From Hymenobacter guriensis (GTDB lineage Bacteria; Bacteroidota; Bacteroidia; Cytophagales; Hymenobacteraceae), in assembly GCF_015773195.1 (NCBI RefSeq), contig NZ_JADWYK010000007.1, forward strand, positions 228,352 to 292,351: 64,000 bases of DNA. The letters run 5' to 3'. Shown here piece by piece: positions 24,033-32,677 of the stretch (position 1 is its first letter; each line of letters begins with the position of its first letter). Below the pieces are notes generated by a model. The model was not told where the DNA came from. It was given only the letters and a program-made list of their open reading frames with translations, and made no database searches. The position numbers were made by a program, and so were the translations under genes.

Positions 24033-25223
24033 ATGAACGTGACTCCCGCTTCCCGCCTCCGCCACACCGGCGAATACTACTTCTCGCAGAAGCTGCGCGA
24101 GCTGGCGGCCATGCAGCAGGCCGGTGCCAGCATCATCAACCTCGGTATTGGCTCCCCCGACCTACCCCCGCACCCCAGCGTGACGGCGGCCCTCACCAGC
24201 ACGGCGGCCCTGCCTACGGCCCACGGCTACCAGGGCTACCAGGGCACGCCCGCTCTGCGCGGGGCCATAGCCGAGTGGTACGGGGCCAGCTACGGCGTGC
24301 TGCTCAACCCGGCCACCGAAGTATTGCCGCTGCTGGGCTCGAAGGAAGGCATTATGCACGTGGGCATGACGTTTCTGGAAGCCGGCGACACGGTGCTGAT
24401 TCCGAACCCCGGCTACCCTACCTACCGGGCCGTGGCTCAGCTTTGCGGGGCTACCGTGCGCGAATACGACCTTACCGCCGAAGCGGGCTGGCTGCCCGAC
24501 CTGGAGGCCCTGGCCCAGTCGGACCTGACGGGCGTGAAGATGATGCTGGTGAACTACCCCCACATGCCTACTGGCACCCGCGCCGATTTAGCTTTCCTCT
24601 CGCGGCTGGTGGAGTTTGCCCGGGAGCACCAGATCATGCTGGTCCACGATAATCCGTATAGCTTCATCCTCAACGATGAGCCCACCAGCCTGCTGGCCGT
24701 GCCCGGGGCCCGCGAGGTAGCCTTGGAATTAAACTCCCTGAGCAAGAGCCACAACATGGCCGGCTGGCGCGTGGGTATGCTGGTCGGCCGCGCCGACTGG
24801 CTGCAGGAAGTGCTCCGCTTCAAGAGCAACATGGACTCGGGCATGTTTCTGCCGGTGCAACAAGCCGCGGTAGCCGCCCTCCGCCTCGACCATGAGTGGT
24901 ACGCCGAGCTGAACGCCGTGTACCGCCGCCGCCGTGCCCTGGTGCTGGAGCTGCTCAGCGCCTTGGGCTGCCAACCCGACCCTGAGCAAACCGGTCTGTT
25001 CGTGTGGGCTGCCGTGCCGGCTTCGGTAGCCGATGGCTACGCCCTGAGCGACGAGGTGCTGCGCGAAACCTACGTATTCATCACCCCGGGCGGCATCTTC
25101 GGCTCGAATGGCAACGGCTACGTGCGCGTGAGCTTGTGCCAGTCGGAGGAAGTGCTGAGCCAGGCGCTGGGGCGTATTGCGCAATGGCAGCAGCGGCAGC
25201 CCGTAACGTCCGTTAGCCGATGA
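24033..25223 (+). CDS. PLP-dependent aminotransferase of the aromatic operon
   Basis: A class I/II fold-type I aminotransferase of 396 residues. The PLP lysine lies in LNSLSKSHNMAGWRVG, the phosphate-binding arginine in the same block; also seen are NLGIGSPDLPPHP, GYQGYQGTPALRGAIAEW, and VNYPHMPTG, where the usual NPxNPT has become NYPHMPT. Its position between pheA and tyrA suggests that it makes phenylalanine and tyrosine from their keto acids or prephenate from arogenate routes; the substrate is inferred. The ATG at 24006 overlaps the pheA stop (TAATG) and would add nine residues; family members start at MNVTPASRL (24033). Its stop overlaps tyrA (ATGA). Confidence 0.9.
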   Translation: MNVTPASRLRHTGEYYFSQKLRELAAMQQAGASIINLGIGSPDLPPHPSVTAALTSTAALPTAHGYQGYQGTPALRGAIAEWYGASYGVLLNPATEVLPLLGSKEGIMHVGMTFLEAGDTVLIPNPGYPTYRAVAQLCGATVREYDLTAEAGWLPDLEALAQSDLTGVKMMLVNYPHMPTGTRADLAFLSRLVEFAREHQIMLVHDNPYSFILNDEPTSLLAVPGAREVALELNSLSKSHNMAGWRVGMLVGRADWLQEVLRFKSNMDSGMFLPVQQAAVAALRLDHEWYAELNAVYRRRRALVLELLSALGCQPDPEQTGLFVWAAVPASVADGYALSDEVLRETYVFITPGGIFGSNGNGYVRVSLCQSEEVLSQALGRIAQWQQRQPVTSVSR

Positions 25224-26065
25224 AAACCGTCACAATAATCGGGCTGGGACTGATTGGCGGCTCCCTGGGGCTTAGCCTGCGCCAATTGGATTTGGCGGAG
25301 CACATCATTGGGGTCGATCAGGACGCCGCCAACGCCCGCCGCGCCCAGGAGCTGGGCTTAGTAGATGAAACCACCGCCGACCTGGCCGCCGCCGTGCGCC
25401 GCGCTGACCTGGTGGTAGTAGCCGTGCCCATGGATGCTATGCTGACGGTGGTGCCGCAGGTGTTGGACGAAGTGGCGCAGCAGGTCGTTATCGACGTGGG
25501 CTCGACCAAGGCCACGCTGCTGGCTCATTTGCAAGAACACCCGCGCCGGAGCCGCTTCGTGGCGGTGCACCCCATGGCCGGCACCGAGTATTCGGGCCCC
25601 GAGGCAGCGGTGCCGGATTTGTTCACCGACAAAACCCTGGTGGTCTGCGACGCCCAGCACAGCGACCCGGATGCCGTGCAGCTCGTGGAGCGGGTGTTTC
25701 GGGACCTGGGGATGCACCTGCTGTTCTTGGATGCCGCTGCCCACGACCTGCACGCGGCCTACGTCTCGCACATTTCGCACATCACCTCCTTTGCCCTTGC
25801 CCTCACGGTGCTGGAAAAGGAAAAAGAGGAGCAGCGCATTTTTGATCTGGCCAGCGGCGGCTTTGCCTCCACGGTGCGCCTAGCCAAAAGCTCCCCGGAT
25901 ATGTGGGTGCCCATCTTCCGCCAGAACCGCCTCAATGTTCTCGATGTACTAGACGAACACCTCCACCAACTCCAGAACCTGCGCAACCTCATTGCGCGTG
26001 AAGATTTTGACGGCCTTCACCACGCCATCGAGCAAGCTAACCACATTCGTAAGATTCTGCCCTGA
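25220..26065 (+). CDS. tyrA: Prephenate dehydrogenase
   Basis: A 281-residue NAD(P)-dependent prephenate dehydrogenase, the committed step to tyrosine. It starts with a Rossmann motif (TIIGLGLIGGSLGLSLR, GxGxxG) and shows VDVGSTKA-like VIDVGSTKATLL, the catalytic HPMAGTEYSGP, and the helical dimerisation domain with HISHITSFALALTVL and FASTVRLAKSSPDMW. No ACT domain follows. The ATG overlaps the aminotransferase stop by four bases, so translation is likely coupled. Confidence 0.94.
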   Translation: MKTVTIIGLGLIGGSLGLSLRQLDLAEHIIGVDQDAANARRAQELGLVDETTADLAAAVRRADLVVVAVPMDAMLTVVPQVLDEVAQQVVIDVGSTKATLLAHLQEHPRRSRFVAVHPMAGTEYSGPEAAVPDLFTDKTLVVCDAQHSDPDAVQLVERVFRDLGMHLLFLDAAAHDLHAAYVSHISHITSFALALTVLEKEKEEQRIFDLASGGFASTVRLAKSSPDMWVPIFRQNRLNVLDVLDEHLHQLQNLRNLIAREDFDGLHHAIEQANHIRKILP

Positions 26066-26084
26066 TGCTCAGTAGAAAAATATC

Positions 26085-26183
26085 CGTCCTGCTGAGCGAA
26101 GCCGAAGCATCTCGCGTGCGGATGTTGTGGTAGTAGTCAGTTTACCACACTAGTGAGATTCCTCGGCTGCACTCGGAATGACG
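26085..26183. repeat. Imperfect inverted repeat element between tyrA and the DAHP synthase gene
   Basis: Arms of about 30 bases (26085-26114 and 26154-26183) are roughly three-quarters complementary and share the core gcnnagccgaggnatctc. An inner stem tgtggta/taccaca (26126-26132 with 26143-26149) completes the fold. This kind of sequence (gagcgaagccgaagcatctc ... gagattcctcggctgc) resembles a dispersed repeat that I recall from Hymenobacter-like genomes. It splits the operon but is not a terminator. Confidence 0.6.
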
Positions 26184-26240
26184 TTCTAAACGACTAAAGA
26201 TCAAACAATCAACCCTTTCAGACATTCAACCCTTCATCAT

Positions 26241-27347
26241 ATGAACTCCCCAGCAGCAACTCCGCAAACGCCCGAACCTATGCAGTCGGCACTCTTCAAC
26301 CGCCAGCCCAACGACAAGCCCTACCTGATTTCGGGGCCGTGCTCGGCCGAAACCGAGGAGCAGGTACTCGAAACCTGCCAGCGTCTGGCTGCCACCGGCA
26401 AGGTGCAGGCTCTGCGCGCCGGTATCTGGAAGCCCCGCACCAAGCCCGGCGGCTTCGAGGGCGTGGGCACCAAGGGGCTGCCCTGGCTAAAGAAAGCCAG
26501 TGAGCTAACGGGCCTGCCAGTGGCGGTGGAAGTAGCCACGGCCAAGCACGTAGAAGACTGCCTCGCCTTCGGAGTGGATATCATGTGGGTGGGTGCCCGC
26601 ACCACCGGCAACCCCTTCTCGGTGCAGGAAATTGCCAACGTGCTGCGCGGGGTGCAGGTGCCGGTGCTGGTGAAAAACCCTATTCACCCCGAGCTGGAGC
26701 TATGGGTGGGCGCCGTGGAGCGCCTGCAGAAAGCCGGCCTGGAGCAGGTGGGCCTCATTCACCGGGGCTTCTCTAGCTACGGCAACACCGACTTCCGCAA
26801 CGCGCCGATGTGGCACCTGCCCATTGAGATGAAGCGCCGTTTCCCCGATATGCCCCTCCTCTGCGACCCCAGCCACATCTGCGGCCGCCGCGATACACTG
26901 TTCGGCGTAGCGCAGCAGGCCCTCAACCTGGGCTTCGACGGCAACATGATTGAAAGCCACATCGACCCCGACAACGCCTGGAGCGACGCCAAGCAGCAGA
27001 TTACGCCCGAGGTGCTGGGCCAACTGATTGAGGATCTGGTGTGGCGCCACGAAACCACCGACCAGCACGAGTTCCTGACGGCGCTGTCGGGTTTCCGCGA
27101 GCAAATCAACCAGCTCGATGCCGAAATTATTCAGCTGCTGGGCCGCCGCATGGGCATTGCCGAGAAAATCGGCCAGTATAAAAAGGAAAACGACATCACC
27201 ATTCTGCAAACCAGCCGCTGGAACGAGGTGCTGGAGCGCAGTCTGCGCCAGGGTGCCTCGGTGGGTCTCACACCGGAGTTTGTGGAGCAGTATTTGGCGG
27301 CCGTACACCTGGAGTCTATTACCCACCAGAACAAGGTGATGGAATAG
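26241..27347 (+). CDS. Bifunctional DAHP synthase / chorismate mutase
   Basis: A 368-residue fusion. Residues about 25-270 are a type I-beta (KDO8PS-like) 3-deoxy-7-phosphoheptulonate synthase, with SGPCSAETEEQV, RAGIWKPRTKPGGFEGVG, VGARTTGNPFSVQE and CDPSHICGRRD; it condenses PEP and erythrose 4-phosphate. Residues about 275-365 are an AroQ chorismate mutase, FREQINQLDAEIIQLLGRRMGIAEKIGQYK (in parts), turning chorismate into prephenate for pheA and tyrA. This gives both the entry and branch steps in one protein, as known in Bacteroidota. A 175-bp gap with a repeat element separates it from tyrA; it ends at a terminator. Confidence 0.94.
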   Translation: MNSPAATPQTPEPMQSALFNRQPNDKPYLISGPCSAETEEQVLETCQRLAATGKVQALRAGIWKPRTKPGGFEGVGTKGLPWLKKASELTGLPVAVEVATAKHVEDCLAFGVDIMWVGARTTGNPFSVQEIANVLRGVQVPVLVKNPIHPELELWVGAVERLQKAGLEQVGLIHRGFSSYGNTDFRNAPMWHLPIEMKRRFPDMPLLCDPSHICGRRDTLFGVAQQALNLGFDGNMIESHIDPDNAWSDAKQQITPEVLGQLIEDLVWRHETTDQHEFLTALSGFREQINQLDAEIIQLLGRRMGIAEKIGQYKKENDITILQTSRWNEVLERSLRQGASVGLTPEFVEQYLAAVHLESITHQNKVME

Positions 27348-27385
27348 AGAACATGCTTCAGAACAGGTTGTAAGAAGCCGTACGG

Positions 27386-27432
27386 AAAAGCCCCGAAATG
27401 CCATGCAAAGCGTGGTGTTCCGGGGCTTTTTG
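27386..27432 (+). terminator. Intrinsic terminator of the aromatic operon
   Basis: A 10-bp outer stem (aaaagccccg 27386-27395 with 27421-27430) and partial inner pairing, followed by TTTTTGCG. It lies about 40 bp after the DAHP synthase/chorismate mutase stop. Confidence 0.85.
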
Positions 27433-27609
27433 CGTCTTCTATACACTTGCCTGGATACTTGATGGAGCTGCTCCTGACAGGGCAGACAACGGAAAAGCAG
27501 TTGTGCCGGCAGCTGGCAGCCCAAGCAGGATGAATACTTTTTTCATTATTCGGCCGCTGGCTGCCGACCTTGCAACCATTTACCCGGCCGCCTACTCTGC
27601 CTTTCAACC

Positions 27610-28314
27610 ATGACCACCACGCCCGCACCCATCCGTTGCCTGATTGTGGACGATGAGCCCCTGGCCCACCAGGTACTCAGCCAGTTTATCGGGCAGACGC
27701 CCGGCCTCACGCTCTCGGGCAAGTGCCGCAACGCCATGGAAGCCTACGAGCACCTGGCCCAGCAGCCCGTAGACTTGATGTTTCTGGACATTGAAATGCC
27801 GCTGGTGACGGGGCTCCACTTTCTTAAAAGCCTGCAGCAGCCGCCCAAAACCATTTTCACCACCGCCTACCGCGAGTACGCCTACGAGGGCTTCGAGCTG
27901 GATGTGGTCGACTATCTGCTTAAGCCCTTCAGCTACGAGCGGTTTATGAAAGCCATTTCGCGCCTGCCGCCCACCCAGCCCGTGCCGCTGACTGATGCCG
28001 AAACCGGGAAATACCTGCTGGTGAAGGAGCGCCAGGGTTTGCTGAAGGTGCCGCACGGCGACGTGGTGTACGTGGAGGGCTGTAAGGACTACGTGAAAAT
28101 CACGACGGCCACTAAAACCTACCTGCTGCACCAAACCATGAAGGAAATGGCGGAGGTGCTGGGAGGGGCCTTTCTGCGGGTGCACCGCTCCTTTATTGTG
28201 GCGGCGGCCCACATCAAAATGCTGCAGCCCGACAACGTGCTGCTCCAGGACAATACGCTTATTCCCATCGGCAACTCCTACCGGGCCGAGCTGCTGGCTT
28301 ACTTCCGAAAATAG
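27610..28314 (+). CDS. LytTR-family response regulator
   Basis: A 234-residue regulator with an N-terminal receiver domain (LIVDDEP, phosphoacceptor D60 in DLMFLDIEMP, and YLLKPF with K105) and a C-terminal LytTR DNA-binding domain (VVYVEGCKDYVKI, FLRVHRSFIVAAAHI, LIPIGNSYRAELL). Such proteins bind direct repeats upstream of target promoters and are usually paired with a LytS/YehU-type histidine kinase. No kinase gene is next to it here, so it looks like an orphan. The serine hydrolase gene starts 36 bp downstream and may be in the same transcript. Confidence 0.93.
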   Translation: MTTTPAPIRCLIVDDEPLAHQVLSQFIGQTPGLTLSGKCRNAMEAYEHLAQQPVDLMFLDIEMPLVTGLHFLKSLQQPPKTIFTTAYREYAYEGFELDVVDYLLKPFSYERFMKAISRLPPTQPVPLTDAETGKYLLVKERQGLLKVPHGDVVYVEGCKDYVKITTATKTYLLHQTMKEMAEVLGGAFLRVHRSFIVAAAHIKMLQPDNVLLQDNTLIPIGNSYRAELLAYFRK

Positions 28315-28350
28315 CTTTTCACTTTATACTCTTCTCTCCTTCACCGTTCT

Positions 28351-29676
28351 ATGTTCCGCAAAACACTTTCTCTGCTGTTGCTGCCGCTGCTATGGGCCGG
28401 CACCACCCTGGCCCAAACGCTCAACCAACCCAAGCTCGACAGCCTGCTCACGTCTCTGGAGACCAACCACAAGGCCATGGGCAGCCTTACGTTGGTGCAA
28501 AACGGTCAGGTAATCTACAGCCGCACCACCGGGCTGGCGCAAACTAAGCCCACGGCTACACCAGCCACGGCGGCCACGCGCTACCGGGTGGGCTCGGTAA
28601 GCAAGCTGATAACGGCCACGATGGTGATGCAGCTGGTAGAAGAAGGCAAGCTGAAGCTGGACGCGCCCATTACCGCCTGGTTTCCGCAGCTGCCCAACGC
28701 CGCCAGAGTCACGGTGCAGCAGCTGCTTATGCACCGCAGCGGCCTGCATAGCTTCACGGCCGATGAAGCCTACCTGCAGTACATGACCCAGCCCAAAACC
28801 CAGGCCGAGCTGCTGACGATTATGGCCGCTGCCCCGCCCGATTTTGAGCCGGGTGCCAAGTACGAGTACAGCAACACCAACTACGTGCTGCTGGGCTATA
28901 TCGTCGAGAAAGTTACCAAACAGTCTTATGCCCAGGCCCTGCAGAAGCGCATTGTCGATAAGCTTAAGCTGAAAGACACCTACTACGGCAGCCGCATCGA
29001 CGCCAAGAAGCACGAGGCGGCGTCCTTCAAGTGGAACGGCACCAGCTGGGACGCGCAGCCCGAAACCGACATGAGCATTCCGGGCGGCGCCGGGGCCGTG
29101 GTGTCCAACTCCCAGGATCTGGCGCGCATTATGGAAGGCCTGTTCTCGGGCAAGCTTGTGAAGCCCGCCACCCTGCAGCAAATGCAGGCTGTGCAGGACG
29201 GCTACGGCCTGGGCATGATGATGATGCCCTTCAACGGCCACAAAAGCTACGGCCACTTCGGCATCATCGATGGGTTCCGCGCCGGGCTGACGCACTTCCC
29301 CGCCGAGAAGCTGACGGTGGCGTACACCGGCAACACACCTTACTCCACCAACGACGTGCTGCTGGGCGTGCTTTCCATCTACTTCAGCCTGCCCTACCGC
29401 CTGCCCGATTTCAGCGCTCCTGCCCTCTCAGCGGCCGACCTGAACCCGTTTGTGGGTAATTACGCCAGCACCCAGATGCCCCTGAAAATCAACGTGACGG
29501 TGGAAGGCAACACCCTCATGGGGCAGGCTACCGGCCAGGGCGCCTTCCCGCTAACCCCCAAGTCCAAAACGCAGTTTGTGTTTCCCGAAGCCGGTCTGCA
29601 GATGGATTTCGACGCCGCCCAGCACACGTTTACGCTGCGCCAGGCCGGTAATACGTACCTGTTTAAGCGGGAGTAA
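28351..29676 (+). CDS. Exported serine hydrolase, beta-lactamase class C family
   Basis: A 441-residue exported protein with a signal peptide (1-21) and a penicillin-binding/class C beta-lactamase fold: S82-V-S-K85 in the SxxK motif (RVGSVSKLITA), the YxN motif in YEYSNTNYVLLGY, and GHFGIIDG in the position of the third (KTG-like) motif. A small C-terminal beta domain (about 360-441) follows. Such proteins may be DD-peptidases, esterases or peptide hydrolases; antibiotic resistance cannot be inferred. It follows the LytTR gene by 36 bp and ends at a terminator. Confidence 0.9.
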   Translation: MFRKTLSLLLLPLLWAGTTLAQTLNQPKLDSLLTSLETNHKAMGSLTLVQNGQVIYSRTTGLAQTKPTATPATAATRYRVGSVSKLITATMVMQLVEEGKLKLDAPITAWFPQLPNAARVTVQQLLMHRSGLHSFTADEAYLQYMTQPKTQAELLTIMAAAPPDFEPGAKYEYSNTNYVLLGYIVEKVTKQSYAQALQKRIVDKLKLKDTYYGSRIDAKKHEAASFKWNGTSWDAQPETDMSIPGGAGAVVSNSQDLARIMEGLFSGKLVKPATLQQMQAVQDGYGLGMMMMPFNGHKSYGHFGIIDGFRAGLTHFPAEKLTVAYTGNTPYSTNDVLLGVLSIYFSLPYRLPDFSAPALSAADLNPFVGNYASTQMPLKINVTVEGNTLMGQATGQGAFPLTPKSKTQFVFPEAGLQMDFDAAQHTFTLRQAGNTYLFKRE

Positions 29677-29698
29677 CAACGTAGATTTCTCCCACACA

Positions 29699-29733
29699 AA
29701 AGCGGCTGAAGCTACCCGAGCTTCAGCCGCTTT
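29699..29733. terminator. Bidirectional terminator, AAAGCGGCTGAAG family
   Basis: A perfect 15-bp stem (aaagcggctgaagct, 29699-29713 with 29719-29733) with loop acccg. It serves the serine hydrolase on plus and the M23 peptidase on minus. Nearly the same stem occurs at 39667-39701 and 46616-46653, and in degraded form at 45101-45147. Confidence 0.88.
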
Positions 29734-29752
29734 GCTTTTGGAATTAGGTGCG

Positions 29753-30841
29753 TTACTTACTTTCCTGCAGCACGATGTCGCCGCTGTCGAGGGCGCCTTG
29801 GGCTACGCCGCGGCTTTGGCTGCCGCGTACCAACCGGAACTTGCGGAAGTAGGCTGGCAGTCCTTCCACGTTCAGGTCAGGGCCGGTGCGCAGCTCATAG
29901 TGCAGGTGCGGGAAGTACGAGCTGCCCGAGGAGCCCACGTGGGCCAGCACCTGGCCGGCGCGCACCTGGTCGCCTACCTTCACCTGCACGCTGCCCTGCC
30001 GGAGGTGGCCCAGCAAGCTGAACTCGCCCTGCCCGTGGTCAACCACCACGTAGTTGCCATAGAGCAGCAGCGGGTCTTTGCCCACCATATCACGCGGGTT
30101 GAAGTAGTCCTGGCCGTTGTCGTTGTCGGGCTGCTGGGCGTAGGCAGCTACCACGCGCCCGGCCGCTGGCGCGTGCACGGGCTGGTTGAAGCCGAAGTAG
30201 TCGGTGTTCTTTTTACCCTCGCCGGTGTGCTTGTCGCCGGCCTCGTTCACCACCACAAAATCGTGAGCATAGCGCATGAAGTTGCTGCGAATTCCTACCT
30301 GCTTGGCTACGGGGTGCTGGAAGTCGAGGCGGCGGTGGTGGGCGTGCTCATCGTGCCCGTCCCAGATCAGCAGGCGCCCTTTGAGAGGAATGGTTAGCGC
30401 CGCTTTAGGCTGGTAGCGCTCCGGCCGCACCTCTAGGGTTTGCGTCACCTCGGCCTGTTTGCTGGTCTGAAACTCGAAGGTGTAGCGCAGCCGGGTTACG
30501 TCCACATCCGCCGGAAACGAGTGGAATGGGTTGAAGACCAATGCCGGCTGCCCCGGCGCAAAAACCCGGTGCGAGAGGCTGGTCACGCTGGGGCTGAACC
30601 CGTTGTTATCGACAAACTTGCGCACTACCAGCGCCCCGGCCTTATCATACACGGATACTTCCACTTTCTGCAGCCAGAGTGAGTCAGCGCCGGCCTGTAC
30701 CTGAAAGTCGAAGTTGAGGCGGGAGCCGGCCCGTTCTTCCAGCAGCACGCGGGTGGGCGCCACGGTTACGGACACGGGTTGGGGTTGGTCGGCGGGGGCC
30801 GTCATAGCAGCGGCCAGGGCCAAAAGGTAGGGAAACAGCAT
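29753..30841 (-). CDS. M23 family metallopeptidase-like protein
   Basis: A 362-residue exported protein: a signal peptide from the ATG at 30841 (the frame is open to 30931), an N-terminal beta domain of about 170 residues, and a C-terminal LytM/M23 fold with FGFNQPVHAPAAGRVVAAY, VVVDHGQGEFSLLGHLRQGS, VRAGQVLAHVGSSGSS and FPHLHYELRTG. The HLH zinc ligand is intact. The usual first motif HxxxD before the PVHAP strand is not evident; that stretch reads KKNTDYFGF, so the histidine ligand may be lost or replaced. M23 enzymes cut peptidoglycan cross-bridges; this one may be altered in activity or act on another substrate. Confidence 0.85.
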   Translation of the reverse strand: MLFPYLLALAAAMTAPADQPQPVSVTVAPTRVLLEERAGSRLNFDFQVQAGADSLWLQKVEVSVYDKAGALVVRKFVDNNGFSPSVTSLSHRVFAPGQPALVFNPFHSFPADVDVTRLRYTFEFQTSKQAEVTQTLEVRPERYQPKAALTIPLKGRLLIWDGHDEHAHHRRLDFQHPVAKQVGIRSNFMRYAHDFVVVNEAGDKHTGEGKKNTDYFGFNQPVHAPAAGRVVAAYAQQPDNDNGQDYFNPRDMVGKDPLLLYGNYVVVDHGQGEFSLLGHLRQGSVQVKVGDQVRAGQVLAHVGSSGSSYFPHLHYELRTGPDLNVEGLPAYFRKFRLVRGSQSRGVAQGALDSGDIVLQESK

Positions 30842-30988
30842 GGGGCGGAATTTGAGAAGATGTTTCCGGCAGATGCTGCCCCAGGGCCTGGGGTTGCCTG
30901 CAGGTAATGAACCGGCTTGGGCAGGCCACAAAAAAGCGCCCTGCAGAAACCTGCATGCCGCTTTGCTTTATATCCTTCTGGAAATCAA

Positions 30989-31266
30989 TCAGGCATTGAC
31001 CACCTTGCCGCCGTTGGAGTGCAGCGTCTGTCCGGTGAGATAGGAGCCGTCTTCCGAGGCCAGGAACACGTAGGCCGGGGCTACCTCCGAAGGCTGCCCG
31101 GCGCTACGGATTTTACGCGGATGCCCTTGGCAGCCAGCTGCACGGCCACGGCCCGGCCGATGCCAGAGTCGCCGCCCGTAATGAGGATAAATTTGTCTTG
31201 GAGCTTGTTGGCGCCCTGGTAGCCGGGGCGGATAAACTCCGGCTGCGAGGTCATGCTCGATTCCAA
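30989..31266 (-). pseudogene. Decayed short-chain dehydrogenase gene with internal deletions
   Basis: The first 40 codons read as a normal SDR start (PEFIRPGYQGANKL, then LITGGDSGIGRAVAVQLAAKG, the NAD-binding TGxxxGIG). The frame then jumps to a piece of the late SDR segment (GIRVKSVAPG) and stops at a TAG. In another frame the SDR C-terminus continues to 30989: GQPSEVAPAYVFLASEDG and LTGQTLHSNGGKVVNA. A full-length relative is about 280 residues; here roughly two thirds, including the catalytic YxxxK region, is missing. This is a remnant with at least one large deletion and a frameshift. Confidence 0.85.
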
Positions 31267-31472
31267 GCCTGGCTGTTCGTCCTGGTGCTGGGGCGAAAAA
31301 ATGGTTGGTTTATCAGCTATAGCAAACCAATAGAGCCATGTATTGATGATCTTTATCTAAGTCTCTGCCCGGCGTGGGGTTACGGTCGAGGTGGCGCCAG
31401 GCCGGGCCGGTGTACCTTGCGCTTTCATTTGCGCGGCCGACATTCACCTGGTCGGGTCGCTTACTGTTGCTT

Positions 31473-32081
31473 ATGCTTGATCCTGCCACCGGGCCGCCCG
31501 CTCACCGCCACTTTCTGCTGCACAAGCCTTACGGCTACCTCAGCCAGTTCCGCAGCGAGGCCCCCCGTGAGGTTCGGAAAAAGCACTTTCTGGGCGAGCT
31601 GTACGACTTTCCGGAGGGCACCATGGCCATCGGCCGCCTGGATGAAGCCAGCGAAGGACTGCTCCTGCTCACTACCGACGGCAAGCTGAGCGAGCTGGTG
31701 CGCAGCCGCCACGTAGAAAAGGAATACTACGCTCAGGTAGATGGCCTGATAACCGACGGGGCCGTGGCCCAACTCCGGGAAGGCGTGGAAATTGGGCTGC
31801 ACGGCGACAAGTACTGCACCCTGCCCTGCCTGGTTCATCGCCTGCCCTCCGCGCCTGACCTGCCGGCCCGGGCCCGCCGCATCCGCGACGAGCGGCACGG
31901 CCCCACCAGCTGGGTAAGCATTACCGTGACGGAAGGCAAATACCGCCAGGTGCGCAAGATGACGGCGGCCGTGGGCTTTCCCACCCTACGGCTGGTGCGC
32001 GTGCGCATTGGTGAGGTCACGCTGGCCGGGCTGGCGGGCGGCGCAGTGCGGGAGGTATCTGATTTCGGCCCTCTGAGCTGA
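31473..32081 (+). CDS. rluE: RluE-type 23S rRNA pseudouridine synthase
   Basis: A 202-residue pseudouridine synthase of the RsuA/RluB/RluE group, without an S4 domain, as in RluE. It has HFLLHKPYGYLSQF, the catalytic IGRLDEASEGLLLLTTDG with the conserved aspartate in GRLD, EKEYYAQVDG, and the C-terminal EGKYRQVRKM and TLRLVRVRIGEVTLAG blocks. It isomerises a uridine in 23S rRNA (position 2457 in E. coli). The frame is open to 31374, but the ATG at 31473 fits the family. PhnA follows 83 bp downstream. Confidence 0.9.
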   Translation: MLDPATGPPAHRHFLLHKPYGYLSQFRSEAPREVRKKHFLGELYDFPEGTMAIGRLDEASEGLLLLTTDGKLSELVRSRHVEKEYYAQVDGLITDGAVAQLREGVEIGLHGDKYCTLPCLVHRLPSAPDLPARARRIRDERHGPTSWVSITVTEGKYRQVRKMTAAVGFPTLRLVRVRIGEVTLAGLAGGAVREVSDFGPLS

Positions 32082-32164
32082 GGTAAAGCACTTCCCAAGC
32101 CTACCGGGGAAGTTTGCCGATATTCGCGCCGCGCCGACAAAACCTGTTCCCGGCGCCCCATCTT

Positions 32165-32374
32165 ATGGACGTAAAAGACAGCAACGGCGCCCTGCTGCAG
32201 GACGGCGACTCGGTACACATCATCAAAGACCTGAAAGTGAAAGGCTCTTCCACCGTGCTCAAGCGCGGTACGTTGGTCAAGAACATTCGCCTCACCAACA
32301 GCCCTGAGGAAGTGGAAGGCCGGGCCGGAGGCTCGATGATGGTGCTCAAAACTGCTTTCGTGAAGAAGGCCTAA
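32165..32374 (+). CDS. phnA: PhnA domain protein, short form
   Basis: A 69-residue protein matching the C-terminal PhnA/YjdM domain: [25 protein letters not shown] (in parts), [16 protein letters not shown] and LKTAFVKKA. The N-terminal zinc ribbon of longer PhnA proteins is absent, and the usual 'GIGAMKLKSEFVKK' end is replaced by [14 protein letters not shown]. Despite the name, YjdM/PhnA is not needed for phosphonate use in E. coli, and the role here is unknown. It follows rluE and has no clear terminator. Confidence 0.88.
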   Translation: MDVKDSNGALLQDGDSVHIIKDLKVKGSSTVLKRGTLVKNIRLTNSPEEVEGRAGGSMMVLKTAFVKKA

Positions 32375-32677
32375 ACTCGCAGCTGACCATCCGGCTACGG
32401 CGGCTCCGGCCAGCGGCAGGGCGTACTTGCCGGAATAAGCATTAGCTTTGCACTACCGTAGCTCAGCACCCGGGCACTTAGCCGAGGGTTTGAGCAACCG
32501 AGGGCGGCCGCGGACCGAGGTTCCGCGCCGACTCCGCGCCGGCTTTATCTTCTATCCAATATATTGGCAGCCCGGAGTGAACCTTCGGGGGATTAAGCGT
32601 GTATATTTTCATTATCTAGTGCCCCTTTCTCCCGGCTTTGCTCGTCTAAGCGGATATCATCACGACTACACCACCAC
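32375..32677 (+). promoter_or_regulatory. Long leader region of the cold-shock gene with a TAnnTTTG element
   Basis: About 300 bp without a gene. A full match to the Bacteroidota -7 consensus, TAGCTTTG, lies at 32443-32450; no good -33 element is spaced correctly before it. If it is used, the transcript has a leader of some 220 bases before the cold-shock gene, including GC-rich complementary pieces around 32500-32545. Long structured leaders are common for cold-shock mRNAs. Confidence 0.4.

Noticed and set aside
28351..29676. Reading the serine hydrolase as an antibiotic-resistance beta-lactamase
   Set aside because: The motifs fit the wide class C/PBP hydrolase family, but the third motif is HxG-like and an extra C-terminal domain is present; most such proteins are not resistance enzymes.
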